The notes beneath the pieces were generated by a model, which saw only the letters and a program-made list of their open reading frames with translations, had not been told where the DNA came from and searched no databases. From NCBI GenBank assembly GCA_032622095.1, contig CP136068.1:155211151-155275150 (forward strand): DNA of 64,000 bases. The letters run 5' to 3'. The stretch is from Siphonodentalium dalli (taxonomy: Eukaryota > Mollusca > Scaphopoda > Gadilida > Siphonodentaliidae). The translations under genes were made by a program, and so were the position numbers. Every line of letters begins with the position of its first letter. Within the stretch, counting starts at the first letter, position 1. This document shows, piece by piece, positions 48,705-60,743 of this stretch.

Positions 48705-49061
48705 TATGTCCTAATTAGGAGATAGTAAGTCCTAATTAGGAGATAGTAACTCCTAATTAGGAGATAGCTATGTCCTAATTAGGAGATAGTAAGTCCTAAT
48801 TAGGAGATAGTAAGTCCTAATTAGGAGATAGTAAGTCCTAATTAGGAGATAGTAACTCCTAATTAGGAGATAGTAAGTCCTAATTAGGAGATAGTAAGTC
48901 CTAATTAGGAGATAGTATCTCCTAATTAGGAGATAGTATCTCCTAATTAGGACTTAGTATCTCCTAATTAGGAGATAGTATCTCCTAATTAGGAGATAGT
49001 ATCTCCTAATTAGGACTTAGTATCTCCTAATTATGAGATATTATCTCCTAATTAGGAGATA
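48705..49061. repeat. Palindromic 20-bp minisatellite, array 1
   Basis: About 17 units of TAAGTCCTAATTAGGAGATA, each centred on the palindrome CCTAATTAGG. From mid-array the units switch to the reverse complement TATCTCCTAATTAGGACTTA, so the whole array is also an inverted repeat. Confidence 0.93.
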
Positions 49062-49876
49062 ACACACATATAAAGAACTCAACATGTTCGTGGTCAGATT
49101 CATCTCCGGATCACTCGGCTGACGGTCGCATCGCTCCGTTCGTTATCATGCCTTTCGCCCTTGTTTTCAAAATTAAAGGCTTAAAATGAGGGGTTAGGGA
49201 AAGGGCCTATGGGCCCTTTCGAGAATCCCGGAGTTAGCCACCCCATACCCCAATCCGCCGATGTTATGTTATATGGCCAGATATGTGTATCATATAGTTA
49301 ATCCACGACATAGAGTATATGTACATATCAGTGACTATCCAGAGATAATTTGATGACACCTGTTTATATGCCAAAATAATTTCATTTCATTTTCAGTTTA
49401 TGCTTAACAGTACGTAGAGATATGTGCAAATTCCGTGTAAATTAGACAAACATTGGACGATGTATTTATATCTCAGCCCCAAATTGAAGTAGAGTTGCAA
49501 ACGAATGAATACAATAAGTATGTGAGTGGGTCTAAATGACCGCGAACCGTTTATTGGGAATTTGGGATTGGGGCCCGGGAGGATTTGGAAGGGCAGTATG
49601 TCCTCCTCCAAGACCCACTTAGGTATGATGTTGGGTGTTATTAATGGTGATAAAACAATGAAAAATGATGGGAAAATGAGCTGAACTTTTTTTACTTCTT
49701 CTTTTTCGCTTCCCCCCCCCCTAATTCTGTATACTGTTTCTGTGTTTCACTTGTTCTTTTTCTTCTTCCCTCGAGTGGTCTTGATGCCCCCCTGAGGGTG
49801 GTTTCCTGTTGGCCCTACCAGAGGTATATCATATGGAAGCGTATTGGTGCCACATACAAATAAAAATTTGGGCCCC

Positions 49877-50107
49877 AGTATGTCCTAATTAGGAGATCGT
49901 AAGTCCTAATTAGGAGATAGTAACTCCTAATTAGGATATAGTAAGTCCTAATTAGGAGATAGTAAGTCCTAATTAGGACTTAGTATCTCCTAATTAGGAG
50001 TTACTATCTCCTAATTAGGAGATAGTATCTCCTAATTAGGAGATATTATCTCCTAATTAGGACTTAGTATCTCCTAATTAGGAGATATTATCTCCTAATT
50101 AGGAGAT
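49877..50107. repeat. Palindromic 20-bp minisatellite, array 2
   Basis: About 11 units of the same palindromic motif with the same mid-array orientation switch, near the second left end of the foldback element. Confidence 0.93.
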
Positions 50108-51031
50108 AACACACATATAAAGAACTCAACATGTTCGTGGTCAGATTCATCTCCGGATCACTCGGCTAACGGTCGCATCGCTCCGTTCGTTATCATGCAT
50201 GCCTTTCGCCCTTGTTTTCAAAATTAAAGGCTTAAAATGAGGGGTTAGGGAAAATGACCTATGGGCCTTTTCGAGAATCCCGGAGTTAGCCACCCCATAC
50301 CCCAATCCGCCGCTGTCATTTTATTATATATATATGACAAAGTTATGTTACAGGGCCAGATGTGTGTATCATATAGTTAATCCACGACGTAGAGTATATG
50401 TATATACCAGTGACTATCCAGAGATAATTTTATGTCACCTGTTTATATGCCAAAATAATTTCATTTAATTTTCAGTTTACGCTTAACAGTACGTAGAGAT
50501 ATTTGCAATTTCCGTGTAAATTAGACAAACATTGGACGATGTATTTATAACTCAGCCCCAAATTGAAGTAGAGTTGCAAACGAATGAATACAATAATTAT
50601 GTGAGTGGGTCTAAATGACCGCGAACCGTTTATTGGGAATTTGGGATTGGGGCCCGGGAGGATTTGGAAGGGCAGTATGATGTTGGGTGTTATTAATATT
50701 GTGATATAACAATGAAAAATGATGGGAAAATGATCTAAACTTTTTTTACTTCTTCTTTTTCGCTTTTCCCCCTAATTCTGTATACTGTTTCTGTGTTTCA
50801 CTTGTTCTTTTTCTTCTTCCCTCGAGTGGTATTGATGCCCCCTGAGGGTGGTTTCCTGTTGGCCCTACCAGAGGTATATCATACCCTATCAGGCCACTGT
50901 TGATACTGGTGTGACCTGTTACTGCAAAACCACTTCAAGTCAGCCTGCATTTGTACGTATGGTCATGATTGGTCCATGGACACAATGCACCGACTGGAAA
51001 GAGTTCACCTCGTGCGAGACATGGCTGGGGA

Positions 51032-51380
51032 TTAAAGGGTACTGTACACTAAATCCAGCTATTTATGAGACCATCTCCTTTTATACTCAACATAATATAT
51101 TTGATTGAATGAATTTGAGCCATGGATTAGCGCAAAGTACACTCGTGTGTTCTACGAATGATGCAAACAACATGGTAATTATAATGGAAATTAATAAACG
51201 GCTGGAGTCATAAATAAATTTTCATTATAATTACCATGTTATTTTATTCGTTCATAGAGCACACGAGTGTATTTTGCACTAATACATGTCTCAAATTCAT
51301 TCATTTGTTGCATAAACTCTGTTGAGTATAAACGGAGATGGTCACACAAATTGTCGGATTTAGTGTACAGTCCCCTTTAA
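51032..51380. mobile_element. Snapback MITE with TTAA edges
   Basis: Almost the whole 349 bases fold on themselves. TTAAAGGGTACTGTACACTA pairs with TAGTGTACAGTCCCCTTTAA, then ACCATCTCC, TATACTCAACA, ATGAATTTGAG, CACTCGTGTG and AACATGGTAATTATAATG pair in turn around 51205. TTAA at both edges may be the target duplication. It is nested inside the foldback element. Confidence 0.86.
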
Positions 51381-51511
51381 GCTATCCATGTCCAGCCAAG
51401 CCCGACATAAAAATCGACCGTCACTCAAAGAGGGCACGTCCTTTCTCTGGGCGGCGACTCTGAGCGATGGATGGGAATGAAAATGACCGCTAACTGGTGT
51501 TGAGTTCTTTT

Positions 51512-51788
51512 ACTAAGTCCTAATTAGGAGATACTAAGTCCTAATTAGGAGATAAATATCTCCTAATTAGGAGATACTAAGTCCTAATTAGGAGATACTA
51601 AGTCCTAATTAGGAGATACTAAGTCCTAATTAGGAGATGCTAAGTCCTAATTAGGAGATGCTAAGTCCTAATTAGGAGATAGTATCTCCTAATTAGGAGA
51701 TACTATCTCCTAATTATGAGATAATATCTCCTAATTAGGAGATACTATCTCCTAATTAGGACTTACTATCTCCTAATTAGGACATACT
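51512..51788. repeat. Palindromic 20-bp minisatellite, array 3
   Basis: About 14 units in the inverted right arm of the foldback element, running into AGGACATACTGGGACCC. Confidence 0.92.
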
Positions 51789-51839
51789 GGGACCCAAATT
51801 TTTATTTTTATGTGGCACTAATACGCTTCCATACATACC

Positions 51840-52371
51840 AGCATTGGTGAAATTTAGGACAGCAAACCATCGACTGCCAAACGAGCTTCGAGAGTTTACT
51901 ATGCAAAATGTTCTGTTCGGAAACATGCGACGAGTGTCATATTCTCTTGATCTGCGATAATTTGGTCCCACTCAGAAGAAAATACTTTCCCGACTATTAC
52001 TGGTTGAACCTTTCACTAGAAAAGTTATATGACCTCCTTGCGATTGAAAATATATCAATATTGAAGAACGTTAGCATGTATTTGAAACATGTTTTTAAAG
52101 AATACAACTGATGTATAATAGAGTTATCCATGTGAATTTATATACACATATTTCTGAATACATATATATATGCTCGTGGGCAAATATATGTATACAATAT
52201 GCACATGATATATTTATATATTTATATAATTACTACATACAATTTATTATGTATGAACATGAAATTCTAATGACAATGTTATTCATACCAATGTACATAC
52301 TGTATATATGTTATTATGCATGTTCCACATTAATTTGTGTCTTTTCGCATTAAACTCATTCATTCATTCAT
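51840..52371 (+). mobile_element. LINE 3' end, plus strand
   Basis: Translation gives LVKFRTANHRLPNELREF, a frameshift, then CSETCDECHILLICDNLVPL, RRKYFPDYYWLN and LYDLLAIENISILKNVSMYL. This is the same C-terminal region as the LINE at 41416-42056 but diverged. The 3' end is an (ATTC)n repeat at 52348-52371. It is truncated on the left by the foldback element's edge. Confidence 0.78.
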
Positions 52372-52373
52372 AT

Positions 52374-53173
52374 TTCAGAATCAAGTAAGTCCAATATGAA
52401 CCTACATGAACCTAAATATTTAGGTTCAATGTGAACATATTTGCACGAGACCATGTTGCATGGAGATGACTCTATACATGTATATATAAGTCTGGTATAA
52501 GTTTTGTATCAGTGTTGGCTACCCCGTCACAACCCCCACCCATGACATGGTCGGCACGAGTATGTATATTTAAACCACACCATAAGATTTACCATACCAT
52601 GGATATAACTATATATAATTTGGTGAATATCGGTGACAAAAAATACATAATCGAATTGTGTATCACCCCTTGCCCATCCCTTATTCCGACAGCGTCATTA
52701 TATAAATGCCTAACCTACACCATCATCTTCCTCGTAATTGGTTGGACCCTTTGGAGCCCTAGTATATATGGTCCACAGTCAATGCCTATATCGGACCCAC
52801 AATCAAGATTTAAAGTCAGGTACATATATTAGTTCCGACAGAATATCATGCTAATAGCCCTCAATCGATGCAAATAATTTCACGTTGTCAACTTTTCGGC
52901 CAAAACCGTTCCCATGCAGTAACTGCTTTCGGAATTCAGGGGGTAGAGGGTGATCTGTTAACTCACATGCAGGGTGTATTGGTGACACCCTCTCTGTTAA
53001 CTGGTATTCAGGATTTAGGGGGTAGGGATTGACACCCCTATCTGTATTGCTGATTCCAGACGTGCGCAATACGCTCTGTCATTAACTCCCGGCCATACTG
53101 AATCCACCAGGTCCGGTTCCGTGGCTTCATAGATTCATCCAGCCCCAGTTCCGTGGTTTTAGTGTTACAGGTC
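52374..53173. other. Nothing recognised
   Basis: A few short inverted words (CCTAAATATTTAGG at 52412). No gene, RNA or mobile element is seen. Confidence 0.5.
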
Positions 53174-53255
53174 AAAGTTCAGGAGTAGCATTTCCATGTA
53201 TGGATGTTTTGAATATTCATGACTTCCGTATATGGAAATGCTACTCCAGAACTTT
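53174..53255. repeat. ~31-bp-arm hairpin
   Basis: AAAGTTCAGGAGTAGCATTT through CCATGTATGGA pairs with TTCCGTATATGG through AAATGCTACTCCAGAACTTT, with about 20 bases of loop and three or so mismatches. Confidence 0.85.
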
Positions 53256-54299
53256 ACACTGGTAGATCCAATATGGTCGCGAGTGGCGTATAATGCACGC
53301 TCGGTGTTAAATAGAGTTCAACGACGTATTATAGTTCACCTATACCATTGACAGGATATCCCACCATGCACGACGTATATAATAGTATAGTTTGGGGGTG
53401 TTTGGCTGGCGCAGTTATAAGTTTTTCGACCTAAACCTGTCCATATATTTTGGAAGTATTCACCAAATGTTTACTTGTGGATTTCCTCGCTGAGGAACAT
53501 ACCTGTATCTATGACACGGACACGACGGGCGTATACTGCTTCAGGTGCGTGACCAAAATCTGACCTTAATCCAACTGGCATTGTTTAGAATTAATTTGGA
53601 CATCTTCATTCAGACACAAATTATGTAACATGTGTATAATCACGAGTGTAAGCTACTACCGAGAGCAAGAAAGATGAACATATTTAGTTTCGTGATATAA
53701 AATGACATAGCCTCGTATATAAAACCACCGCTCTGTTCTATAGATTTCCCATTTTTGCTGCAAGTGCAAGCATTCTCGCCGAAGCATGAATAGTTGTTTC
53801 CTCGGATTCATCACCACAAACAGAACATGGATAAATAGATAAACTTTGCTCTTATGCTGCAATGGTTTAAAAAATAAAAAAAATGATCGCTCTCAAATAA
53901 AGAATGTTTTAAATCATTGCAATATAAACAAAACGGTTACATGATTTGTCAACAAACATCGCTGATCGCGTAGTAAGTTAAAACACTTTAGTCTAAATAT
54001 TAATTTCAGAATATCTTTCAATGCTTTGAATGTATCCAATATTTACCCTAACGTTTTGTTTAAACGTGGGTATCTATTTTGACTTTAATTGCATGTTAAT
54101 GCCACTGCACATAGTAACTTTACATAAAACTGGTTTCAATATGCGAAAACTCTGTAATGAAGAGTTTGTAATATTGACGAGCCTGACCGCTATTGAACTG
54201 AGAAATGCAAAAACAATTTGGGAATTTGGGACGCACTACTCGTTGACATAAACACATCTGCTTCATCAAGGGCCCAATTTTATAATTTTATTAAAACTG
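53256..54299. other. Nothing recognised
   Basis: AT-rich; open frames are short and unlike known domains. Confidence 0.5.
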
Positions 54300-54895
54300 A
54301 CTACGGTTACCCAAATTACTTGAAGATTTTCCCCGTCTAATCTATCGATATACCTCCTGAAGCTCAGAACTGCAAATCATAAACTGCCTATAGAATGCGC
54401 AAGATGGAAGAAATCCCTGAATGATAATGACAATAGGATATGCACCATGTGGAGAATATTTAGGAGACGAATACCATTTAGTTATTATATGCAGTCATTT
54501 GGTTGAAATCAGAAAACAATATATCCCTGAATACGTTTGGAAGAACCCTACGAGAGAGAGTAATTCCATGGTCTCCTATCTCTTCAAAATATAAGCCTAA
54601 TAAAAAGACTATGCATATTCCTAAGGTGTGCCTTTAAGAAGGTGTCTTATTCTATATAATCGAAATCATTTATTGTTATGGGTGAACACATGTAATTATC
54701 ATAATTGTTAAGTTTATCGCTTATTATTGTGTAATCTAATTTAATTACTGCTGTATATATAAACATGCATGTGTATATGAAATTAACAATGATTAATGTG
54801 ATATCCAAAGTTGTGTACATAGTGTATATACGTTTTACTTGTTTCATGTTATGTGACTTGTGCAATAAATCAATCAATCAAATCAAAATACAATA
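54300..54895 (+). mobile_element. LINE 3' end, plus strand, degenerate
   Basis: It reads LKLRTANHKLPIECARWKKS, NDNDNRICTMW and, in a shifted frame, GDEYHLVIICSHLVEIRKQY and IPEYVWKN: the same C-terminal knuckle as the other LINE tails here. The 3' end is GCAATAAATCAATCAATCAA, an (AATC)n tail. At least one frameshift is present. Confidence 0.8.
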
Positions 54896-55455
54896 AGAAC
54901 AAAATGATCTAGTTTTACATTATTTACATGTAAATGTTTATGATAGATGTTTTACAAATTGTTACTAACTTTATTTTATTTCGCATGAATATAGTTTAAA
55001 CATACGCCTCTCCTTATGTTAACCGTCAATCCATAACATTACTCAAGTGTTTGAAACAAAAAAATTGGATACAATATGTTTCGGCTAATGTGCTCTGCAC
55101 TAAACGCTGAAAAACGATCATAATAGGGGTTTCATGCGATATAGTTGTTTTACAAATTGTTGTTCCCTTTATTTTATTTCGCATGAACCCACATCGAAGT
55201 CTTGCATCACTTTAAGAGCATAGGGTTAATCTCTTTTGTTAAATATGTTTACACTTTATCCGCTTATCTAAAACACAGGAAATATCGATTTGTAATAAGT
55301 GTTTGCATATCGCTATCTTTTCCCATAAAATAAACAGATGAGTGCAGCACATTATTCAATTGCTATAAACTTTCAACAAGGTTCAACTCGTTTTATCTGG
55401 TACTTCCCATATACACGGCCCCCGCATGCAACTGGCAGACGTGCCCACACACACG
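54896..55455. other. Nothing recognised
   Basis: AT-rich; the word CCTTTATTTTATTTCGCATGA or close to it occurs twice (about 54969 and 55168), a weak direct repeat. Confidence 0.5.
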
Positions 55456-55590
55456 AATCAGGTTATAGCTTCCCTTTATTGGGGCGACTAGTCCACGTTA
55501 ATCAGGTTATAGCTTCCCTTTATGGTGGCCACTAATCCACGTTAATCATGTTATAGCTTCCCTTTATGATAGTCACTATAATCCACGTTA
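55456..55590. repeat. 44-bp minisatellite, three copies
   Basis: Units begin AATCAGGTTATAGCTTCCCT at 55456 and 55500 and AATCATGTTATAGC at 55544, each ending CCACGTT. Confidence 0.9.
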
Positions 55591-55593
55591 ATT

Positions 55594-55685
55594 GTGTGGG
55601 ATTAGAACCAGATTCTCGATCTCTGGACGACTTAAATGATGGAATAATGTACCGGGCAGATAACCAACTGAGCCACCGGGGTACC
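55594..55685 (-). mobile_element. tRNA-derived SINE head
   Basis: On the minus strand it reads CCGGTGGCTCAGTTGGTTAT (A-box TGGCTCAGTTGG at 55664-55675) and then GAGAATCTGGTTCTAATCCC (B-box GGTTCTAATCC at 55599-55609). The boxes are about 55 bases apart, longer than in most tRNAs, and a proper cloverleaf with acceptor stem is not evident. It is best read as an internal RNA polymerase III promoter of a SINE rather than a tRNA gene. Confidence 0.65.
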
Positions 55686-55689
55686 TCAT

Positions 55690-56244
55690 TTCTGGTAATT
55701 TAGCCACTTCTATATATAAATTTATACCATGACTATCAGCGCAGACATGAAATATTTCAACTTACATGAATTTAATTTGTTTTTAAAAAAACCGGTTCTG
55801 TGGCGATGACTGCAAGGAAGTAGGTATAAAAGGACACATATCATGGAGTATGAATATCGCTACATTGTATAAAAGTCGTATTCCAATAAAGAAGGGCCCC
55901 AGGGGTGATATTCACCAAGCGAGACTGTTTTATAAACCAGGTAGTTTATTTGGTAGAGGCTGAACGCAAAGATATCTTTGCTTTAGCACAAACGACACAC
56001 GCTGTCGATGGTGTGATTGATCCAATCTATCAGATTTGTCACTTGTCAATTGACGCCGTCTCACGACTAATTCATGAACACTCACCGGCCACAATCGGCA
56101 TGTTTTTCGGTATAATTTTTGGGTATAATTGTGTGGAGACTCATGCTTGCGTTTATATATCTGCAGAATGAGATTCAATGATATTAATGAGGTTTTTTAA
56201 TTAGCACAGTGTGTGTAAAAATGAAGAGCCAAGAAGATAATGTC
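55690..56244. other. Nothing recognised
   Basis: No exon, RNA gene or repeat is recognised. Confidence 0.5.
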
Positions 56245-56526
56245 TCAGAAGAATTTTGCTTGTGTTTTGGTTCTGTTCGGATCTTTCCCCCCTGCCATTT
56301 CCAAAGAAATTTCTTTCCATGCATCATTTTTCCGGCGCTGGTGAATGGTGCCGGTTTCTTTGTTCTTTAATATTTTGATTCTTCTTTCCAATATGCCCAA
56401 AACAGTGTTACGCTCGTCGGCAGTGGGGGGGGGGGGTCTGGTTGACAATTGCACATATAGGGCCCAAAAAGTATTTTCCGACCCCGAGGAACCCACCACC
56501 CCATTTGTGCAAATTTGTTCCTCCAA
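56245..56526 (-). pseudogene. Myb/SANT-like DNA-binding domain relic
   Basis: The minus-strand frame reads RPPPPTADERNTVLGILERR, IKILKNKETGTIHQRRKNDA, WKEISLEMAGGKDPNRTKTQ and AKFF, then a stop. The order T-x-x-E, leucine-rich helix, I-x-x-x-K, K-x-x-A-W-x-x-I and a late R-T resembles the first two and a half helices of Myb/SANT-like domains found in NAIF1, zeste-type regulators and the DNA-binding protein of Harbinger transposons. The final tryptophan-containing helix is missing. Without a start context or clear splice site it is more likely a transposon relic or a single exon than a whole gene. Confidence 0.5.
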
Positions 56527-56529
56527 ATG

Positions 56530-56931
56530 TTAGGGACCCACCCCCTTTCTCACGTTTTTATACAAGTTTCAGAGATTTTTTAGCCGTTCTTCAATAACTG
56601 TGTTAACTGCCTTTCAATCCCATTCCACTATCCTTTTTTGGTGCAAACTGTGTAAAATTAAGACTCAAGCAATAACATCCTTAATCTGTAAAGCACAGGT
56701 CAGAAAAACGAAAAATAAACAATTGCCCTAGACCACATTATAGCCTTAATATATCGAGCGTGTTTAGTCTGACAGAGAACACTGGCCAGTGTAAATAGTG
56801 GTAAACAGGTCAGGGGTTCTACAATTATTTGTGCATGATCAAAGAACTCTTTAGCCTTATCCACCGGGGTGGGTGAGGAGGGGAATTGTTTTTGGTTAGG
56901 TATACACATAGATATATGGTTATTATACCCC
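56530..56931. other. Nothing recognised
   Basis: No feature is seen in this interval. Confidence 0.5.
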
Positions 56932-57340
56932 CGATATTAGTCGGCGGGTATATAGTTGACGTCTCGAGCCGTCCGTGCGTCCGTCCGTACAAACATTTTG
57001 CATCACAACTCAAGAGTCGGTTGTCATATTTTGATGCTCTATGACATGTGACGGACCAGAAATGGGGAACGAATATGCATAATATCACGGATTGTGAGCA
57101 CCAATGCATACCAGAGTTATCCATGGGCCCTGTTTATGAAATTCAGTCAGTACAAAGTTTTTGCAATATAAGTTGAAGTGTCGGTTGTCGAATTTTGAAG
57201 TGGTTTGGTATGGTGATAGACCTGAATGATAGGGGCAGGATGCATGCAAATATTACTGCATATCACAGGTTTCGCCTGTCGATGCATACCAGAGCTACCA
57301 ACCTGGTTCCATCCGTAAACACATTTTGCATTATTATAAC
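56932..57340. repeat. Dispersed repeat with CGTCCGTCCG and internal duplication
   Basis: It starts ATACCCCCGATATTAGTCGG followed by GTCCGTGCGTCCGTCCG. Two related segments follow about 175 bases apart (GTCGGTTGTCATATTTTGA against GTCGGTTGTCGAATTTTGA; CAATGCATACCAGAGTTA against CGATGCATACCAGAGCTA). It resembles 20501-21040 in layout but not in sequence. Confidence 0.65.
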
Positions 57341-58800
57341 TCAACCATTTGTATGTATATTTGTGCACTAGAGCCTGCAGTATAGTCTCAGTCAGATTGT
57401 ATTCTTGATTTTAGTTTGAACTCTTTGAAGACATTGAAGAAAGTCATTTCTCAAAGCATCTGAATGCATCACATTATTTCAGTTCATCTATTTGTAAGCG
57501 ATAACAGTATACAATTAGTATTTTAGTTTAGTCTTGTTGAGCAGTATTTAAGCTTCAAGACGAAGTTCGTAAATTCAAGGAGCATAGCATCACCTTCAGT
57601 TGGGATTGTCTGAACAATAAACAGTAACGGTCATTCATCATAACCAATTCAGTTTTATTTGGATAAGTGTTGCAAATTAACATTACTTGCAATCATTCAA
57701 GATGAGAAATAACTAGAAGGAATGAATTTGATTGCATGCCAGAACAAGACAGTATTTCAGACATTAGAAATTTATGAGATACCCTTTTCAATTTCATGTT
57801 ATGCAACAATCGGGTTAATGATATCTAGTCATCATTGAGTATTCACCATGTAGTATTTGTGATACAGCTTTTTTTAATTTTATTACTTTTATTGGGGTAA
57901 TACAACTGGGTAATATATTAATTTTTTGTTTACTAAATTACGGTTTTCCACTGTGAAGTGGGACGGGATCCTGTGAAATCCAGAATGTTGCTAAATCTGA
58001 GGCCAAATAATCACTATAGCTGTCTATATAGCCATATGCTAACAAACGTGATAATAACATGCTTACAAACAACATTACATGGTTAGTACTTGTAAATTGT
58101 TTGAAAAAAAACCCATTTTGGAATTACAAGCACGATTGTTTCGGCCTCTGGACCACCCGCACACCCCGGCCCTATATACGGAATTTGTTTTGTAGACCCC
58201 CCCATGTCGTCGGTGGTATATTTTGCCCCACGTCCTTTTCCTCGGTTGCTCATTGTTGAAATGAACCAAACGTGTACTGTTACACGCAGCATGTTTATGT
58301 GACCGGTGGTCAATCTATTATTGACGCCAATCACTTTGATTGGATAATCCTATACCGCGCGGCGATGTCTTCCCGTCGACATGTCCACCGACAGCTTCGC
58401 ATTGAGCATCGCCTCGTAAAACTACCTGGACTATATTATAAACCCAGCCGGTGAATAGCACCCCTGATGGTTCGTGAATCATTTTGGGCCAACATATGTT
58501 CTCCGCGCAACACTGGCACCTGGCGAAACCGAATAAAGCCCAGATAAGCGCCGTTCTGTGATCCACGCACAAGAGATTACCTGATTTATTTATCTGGGCA
58601 AGGTTGTCAATTGCTGTTTTCCTGTGTCGGTGGTTTCTACATGCAATGGACTAATTTTCCATTATAATTGGTCCTTTGAGCGGTTACCCGGGTTTTAACA
58701 CCGACAACGTTGTTATTTGGACTATAGGGACTGAAACAACGATAAAGCCAAATAAACCTCTCCAAACTCCAATACAGAACACTATAATAAAACTAATAAT
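57341..58800. other. Nothing recognised
   Basis: Short open frames on both strands overlap each other and show no domain. No RNA gene is seen. Confidence 0.5.
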
Positions 58801-58802
58801 TA

Positions 58803-59720
58803 TAACCCTTTCCTTACTAAATACTCATTGGGCGGTGCATGTAGTTCCAATCGGAAAAGTTTATATGATAAGTTTAACAAACTGAATATATATTGGCCGT
58901 TTTTTAAACTTATTATCTGAACATTTCCCACCAATAATTAGGAATCCTTCGGTACTTGTATCATATGTCATCTGCTGTTTGAACGTATTTATTGTGATAC
59001 ACATACATGTATCTACATGGATTGTTTTTATTGTTTTTTTGTGTGTGCATAGCCCGTCATTTTGTTTGTGCACACTGGTGTGGATGCACAGAGGATCGGA
59101 GCCCAAGTTACCACACTTATATAATGAGACTCGTCTCCCCTCATTGCATGATTTGCATATATTTTATTGTGTATACATTATGTACATGGGAATTCGGACA
59201 CAAGTGTTGTCAACTTAGTGACGTCCCTCTCCCGCACATTGCATTCAGGTATGCCATTACAACTGAAGGGAAATCCAATTAGTAACGAACGGATTGAAGG
59301 TGCTCAATCCAATCAGACGGTCGCTATATCATCAAGTGACAACAACAGCAACATTTAGTCAAAACACGCTTTAGTTATCATAATCGATTAATTACCAAAA
59401 AAAAATGCTAACAAGTGTCAACTATTGTATACAATTTCCCAAAACGTGTTATTTATCAGCATGTTGTTCAACGAAATATGGCCGTATTATCACTAGATTA
59501 TCACGGAATTTGGCCGTATTGATCTTAGAGTTATCTATCTTCATCCGCAATATTGTCGGAGACCGTCGCCTTTGTCGATTTTTTTCCAGTCTACAGATAA
59601 GTTCATATCTCGAGAAATAACAAATTTAAAATATCGATGTCTGATCACTCTGAGCTTTGATTGGTGGGTTCCTCGACTCAAATCAAACATTTCTACCCCC
59701 ACCCCTCCCCCAAAGCCATG
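58803..59720. mobile_element. Fragments of two MITE families
   Basis: At 58803-58960, AACCCTTTCCTTACTAAAT and TTATTATCTGAACATTTCCC link to the family at 19646 and 28090. At 59290-59720, AAGGTGCTCAATCCAATCAG, ATCGATTAATTACC, TTAGAGTTATCTATCTTCAT and CTGATCACTCTGAGCTTTG match the MITE at 28841-29214 but include about 90 extra bases in the middle, so this is a longer relative. Its right terminus is not recognisable. Confidence 0.65.
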
Positions 59721-60743
59721 AAATAGTACTTTTGGTGCGTTAATTAGGATTATGCATATTTAAGGATAAAACAGTAACGAGGCTGCAACCCGTAATTATT
59801 AGTGATGATGAGTTTAACAAACCTGTCTGATTTTTTCACATTTTCACAATGCGAGTGCCTTATGACCCTTTAAATGTGCAAGTACATGTACGTTGTACGC
59901 CCATATACACGTAGTAGGAGTAGATCACCCATGACTGGCGGGGTAATTTAGGTTGAATGGTAATATTAAATGGACGATCAATTTTGTCGCAATTGCTTAG
60001 TTTTTGTTCTGTTTTTTTTTTTTTTGCATTTTGCATCTGACATTTTCGAGGACCCACCACCCCCAAACCTGCAAAAAAAATTAGTTTTACTCCCAATATT
60101 TTGACTATCACCCCCCCCCCCCGAAAATTACACTAAGTATACGGTCTAAAACCGCATAAATATAAACCCTACTAATATCATCCGTATGCCTGGGAAATTA
60201 TCTCGTTTAGTTCAAATGACAGTTTAACCTGTTTTAAAAGCTGGTTTAATTGAAAAATTGTTAATACAGGCTAATATGTAGTTTTTTTTCTTCAAATACT
60301 GGCTGATGGGCATTTGTCTACCACATACGTGTATTGGAGTTTCCAGGCCAGTTTGTGGGTGTGCTACTTCTGCCTGGTAAAATTCCATACTGCTAAATGG
60401 AAATGCTAATGCATCGATGTTGTGGACAAATACACTATCCCACCAGAAGCTGATATGTGCACATAAAAGACTAATATAAGGTAAATGCATCAAATTTTGC
60501 AAAAACAAATTATACACATCCCAGCATATCCCCTGCGAGATATAATTTTCCCCTGCATTCTATTGCATTAATCGAATATGTGTTCTGGCCAATTGGCTGT
60601 AACTTATAAGCTGATAACATCCCAGGACAGTGGACTCATATCCATGACATATCAGTTGTAAACTCCAATTCAACAAGAGTTTATATATTTTGAAAATAAA
60701 TACATAGAGAGTATATTTACCAGGCTGCAAGATATTATTCTAT
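59721..60743. other. Nothing recognised
   Basis: Homopolymer T and C tracts (60008-60024, 60109-60121). No gene or element is identified. Confidence 0.5.

Larger units (their letters stand above)
48660..51831. mobile_element. 3.2-kb foldback transposon with palindromic minisatellites
   Basis: Ends are TGGAAGCGTATTGGTGCCAC and its inverted form GTGGCACTAATACGCTTCCA, flanked on both sides by TACATA. Each inverted end continues through AAAATAAAAATTTGGGTCCC into a 20-bp minisatellite. The left arm plus about 0.8 kb of interior (48660-49833) is directly repeated at 49834-50883, so the element has two left ends and one right end. No transposase is recognised. A snapback MITE is nested at 51032-51380. 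Confidence 0.86.

Noticed and set aside
50848-51108. Possible cysteine-containing exon (TCYCKTTSSQPA...)
   Set aside because: The frame starts inside the repeated arm of the foldback element and ends inside the snapback MITE, so it is a composite; only about 147 bases in between are unexplained.
55594-55685. Functional tRNA gene
   Set aside because: The box spacing is too long, there is no clear acceptor stem or anticodon arm, and it is associated with repeats.
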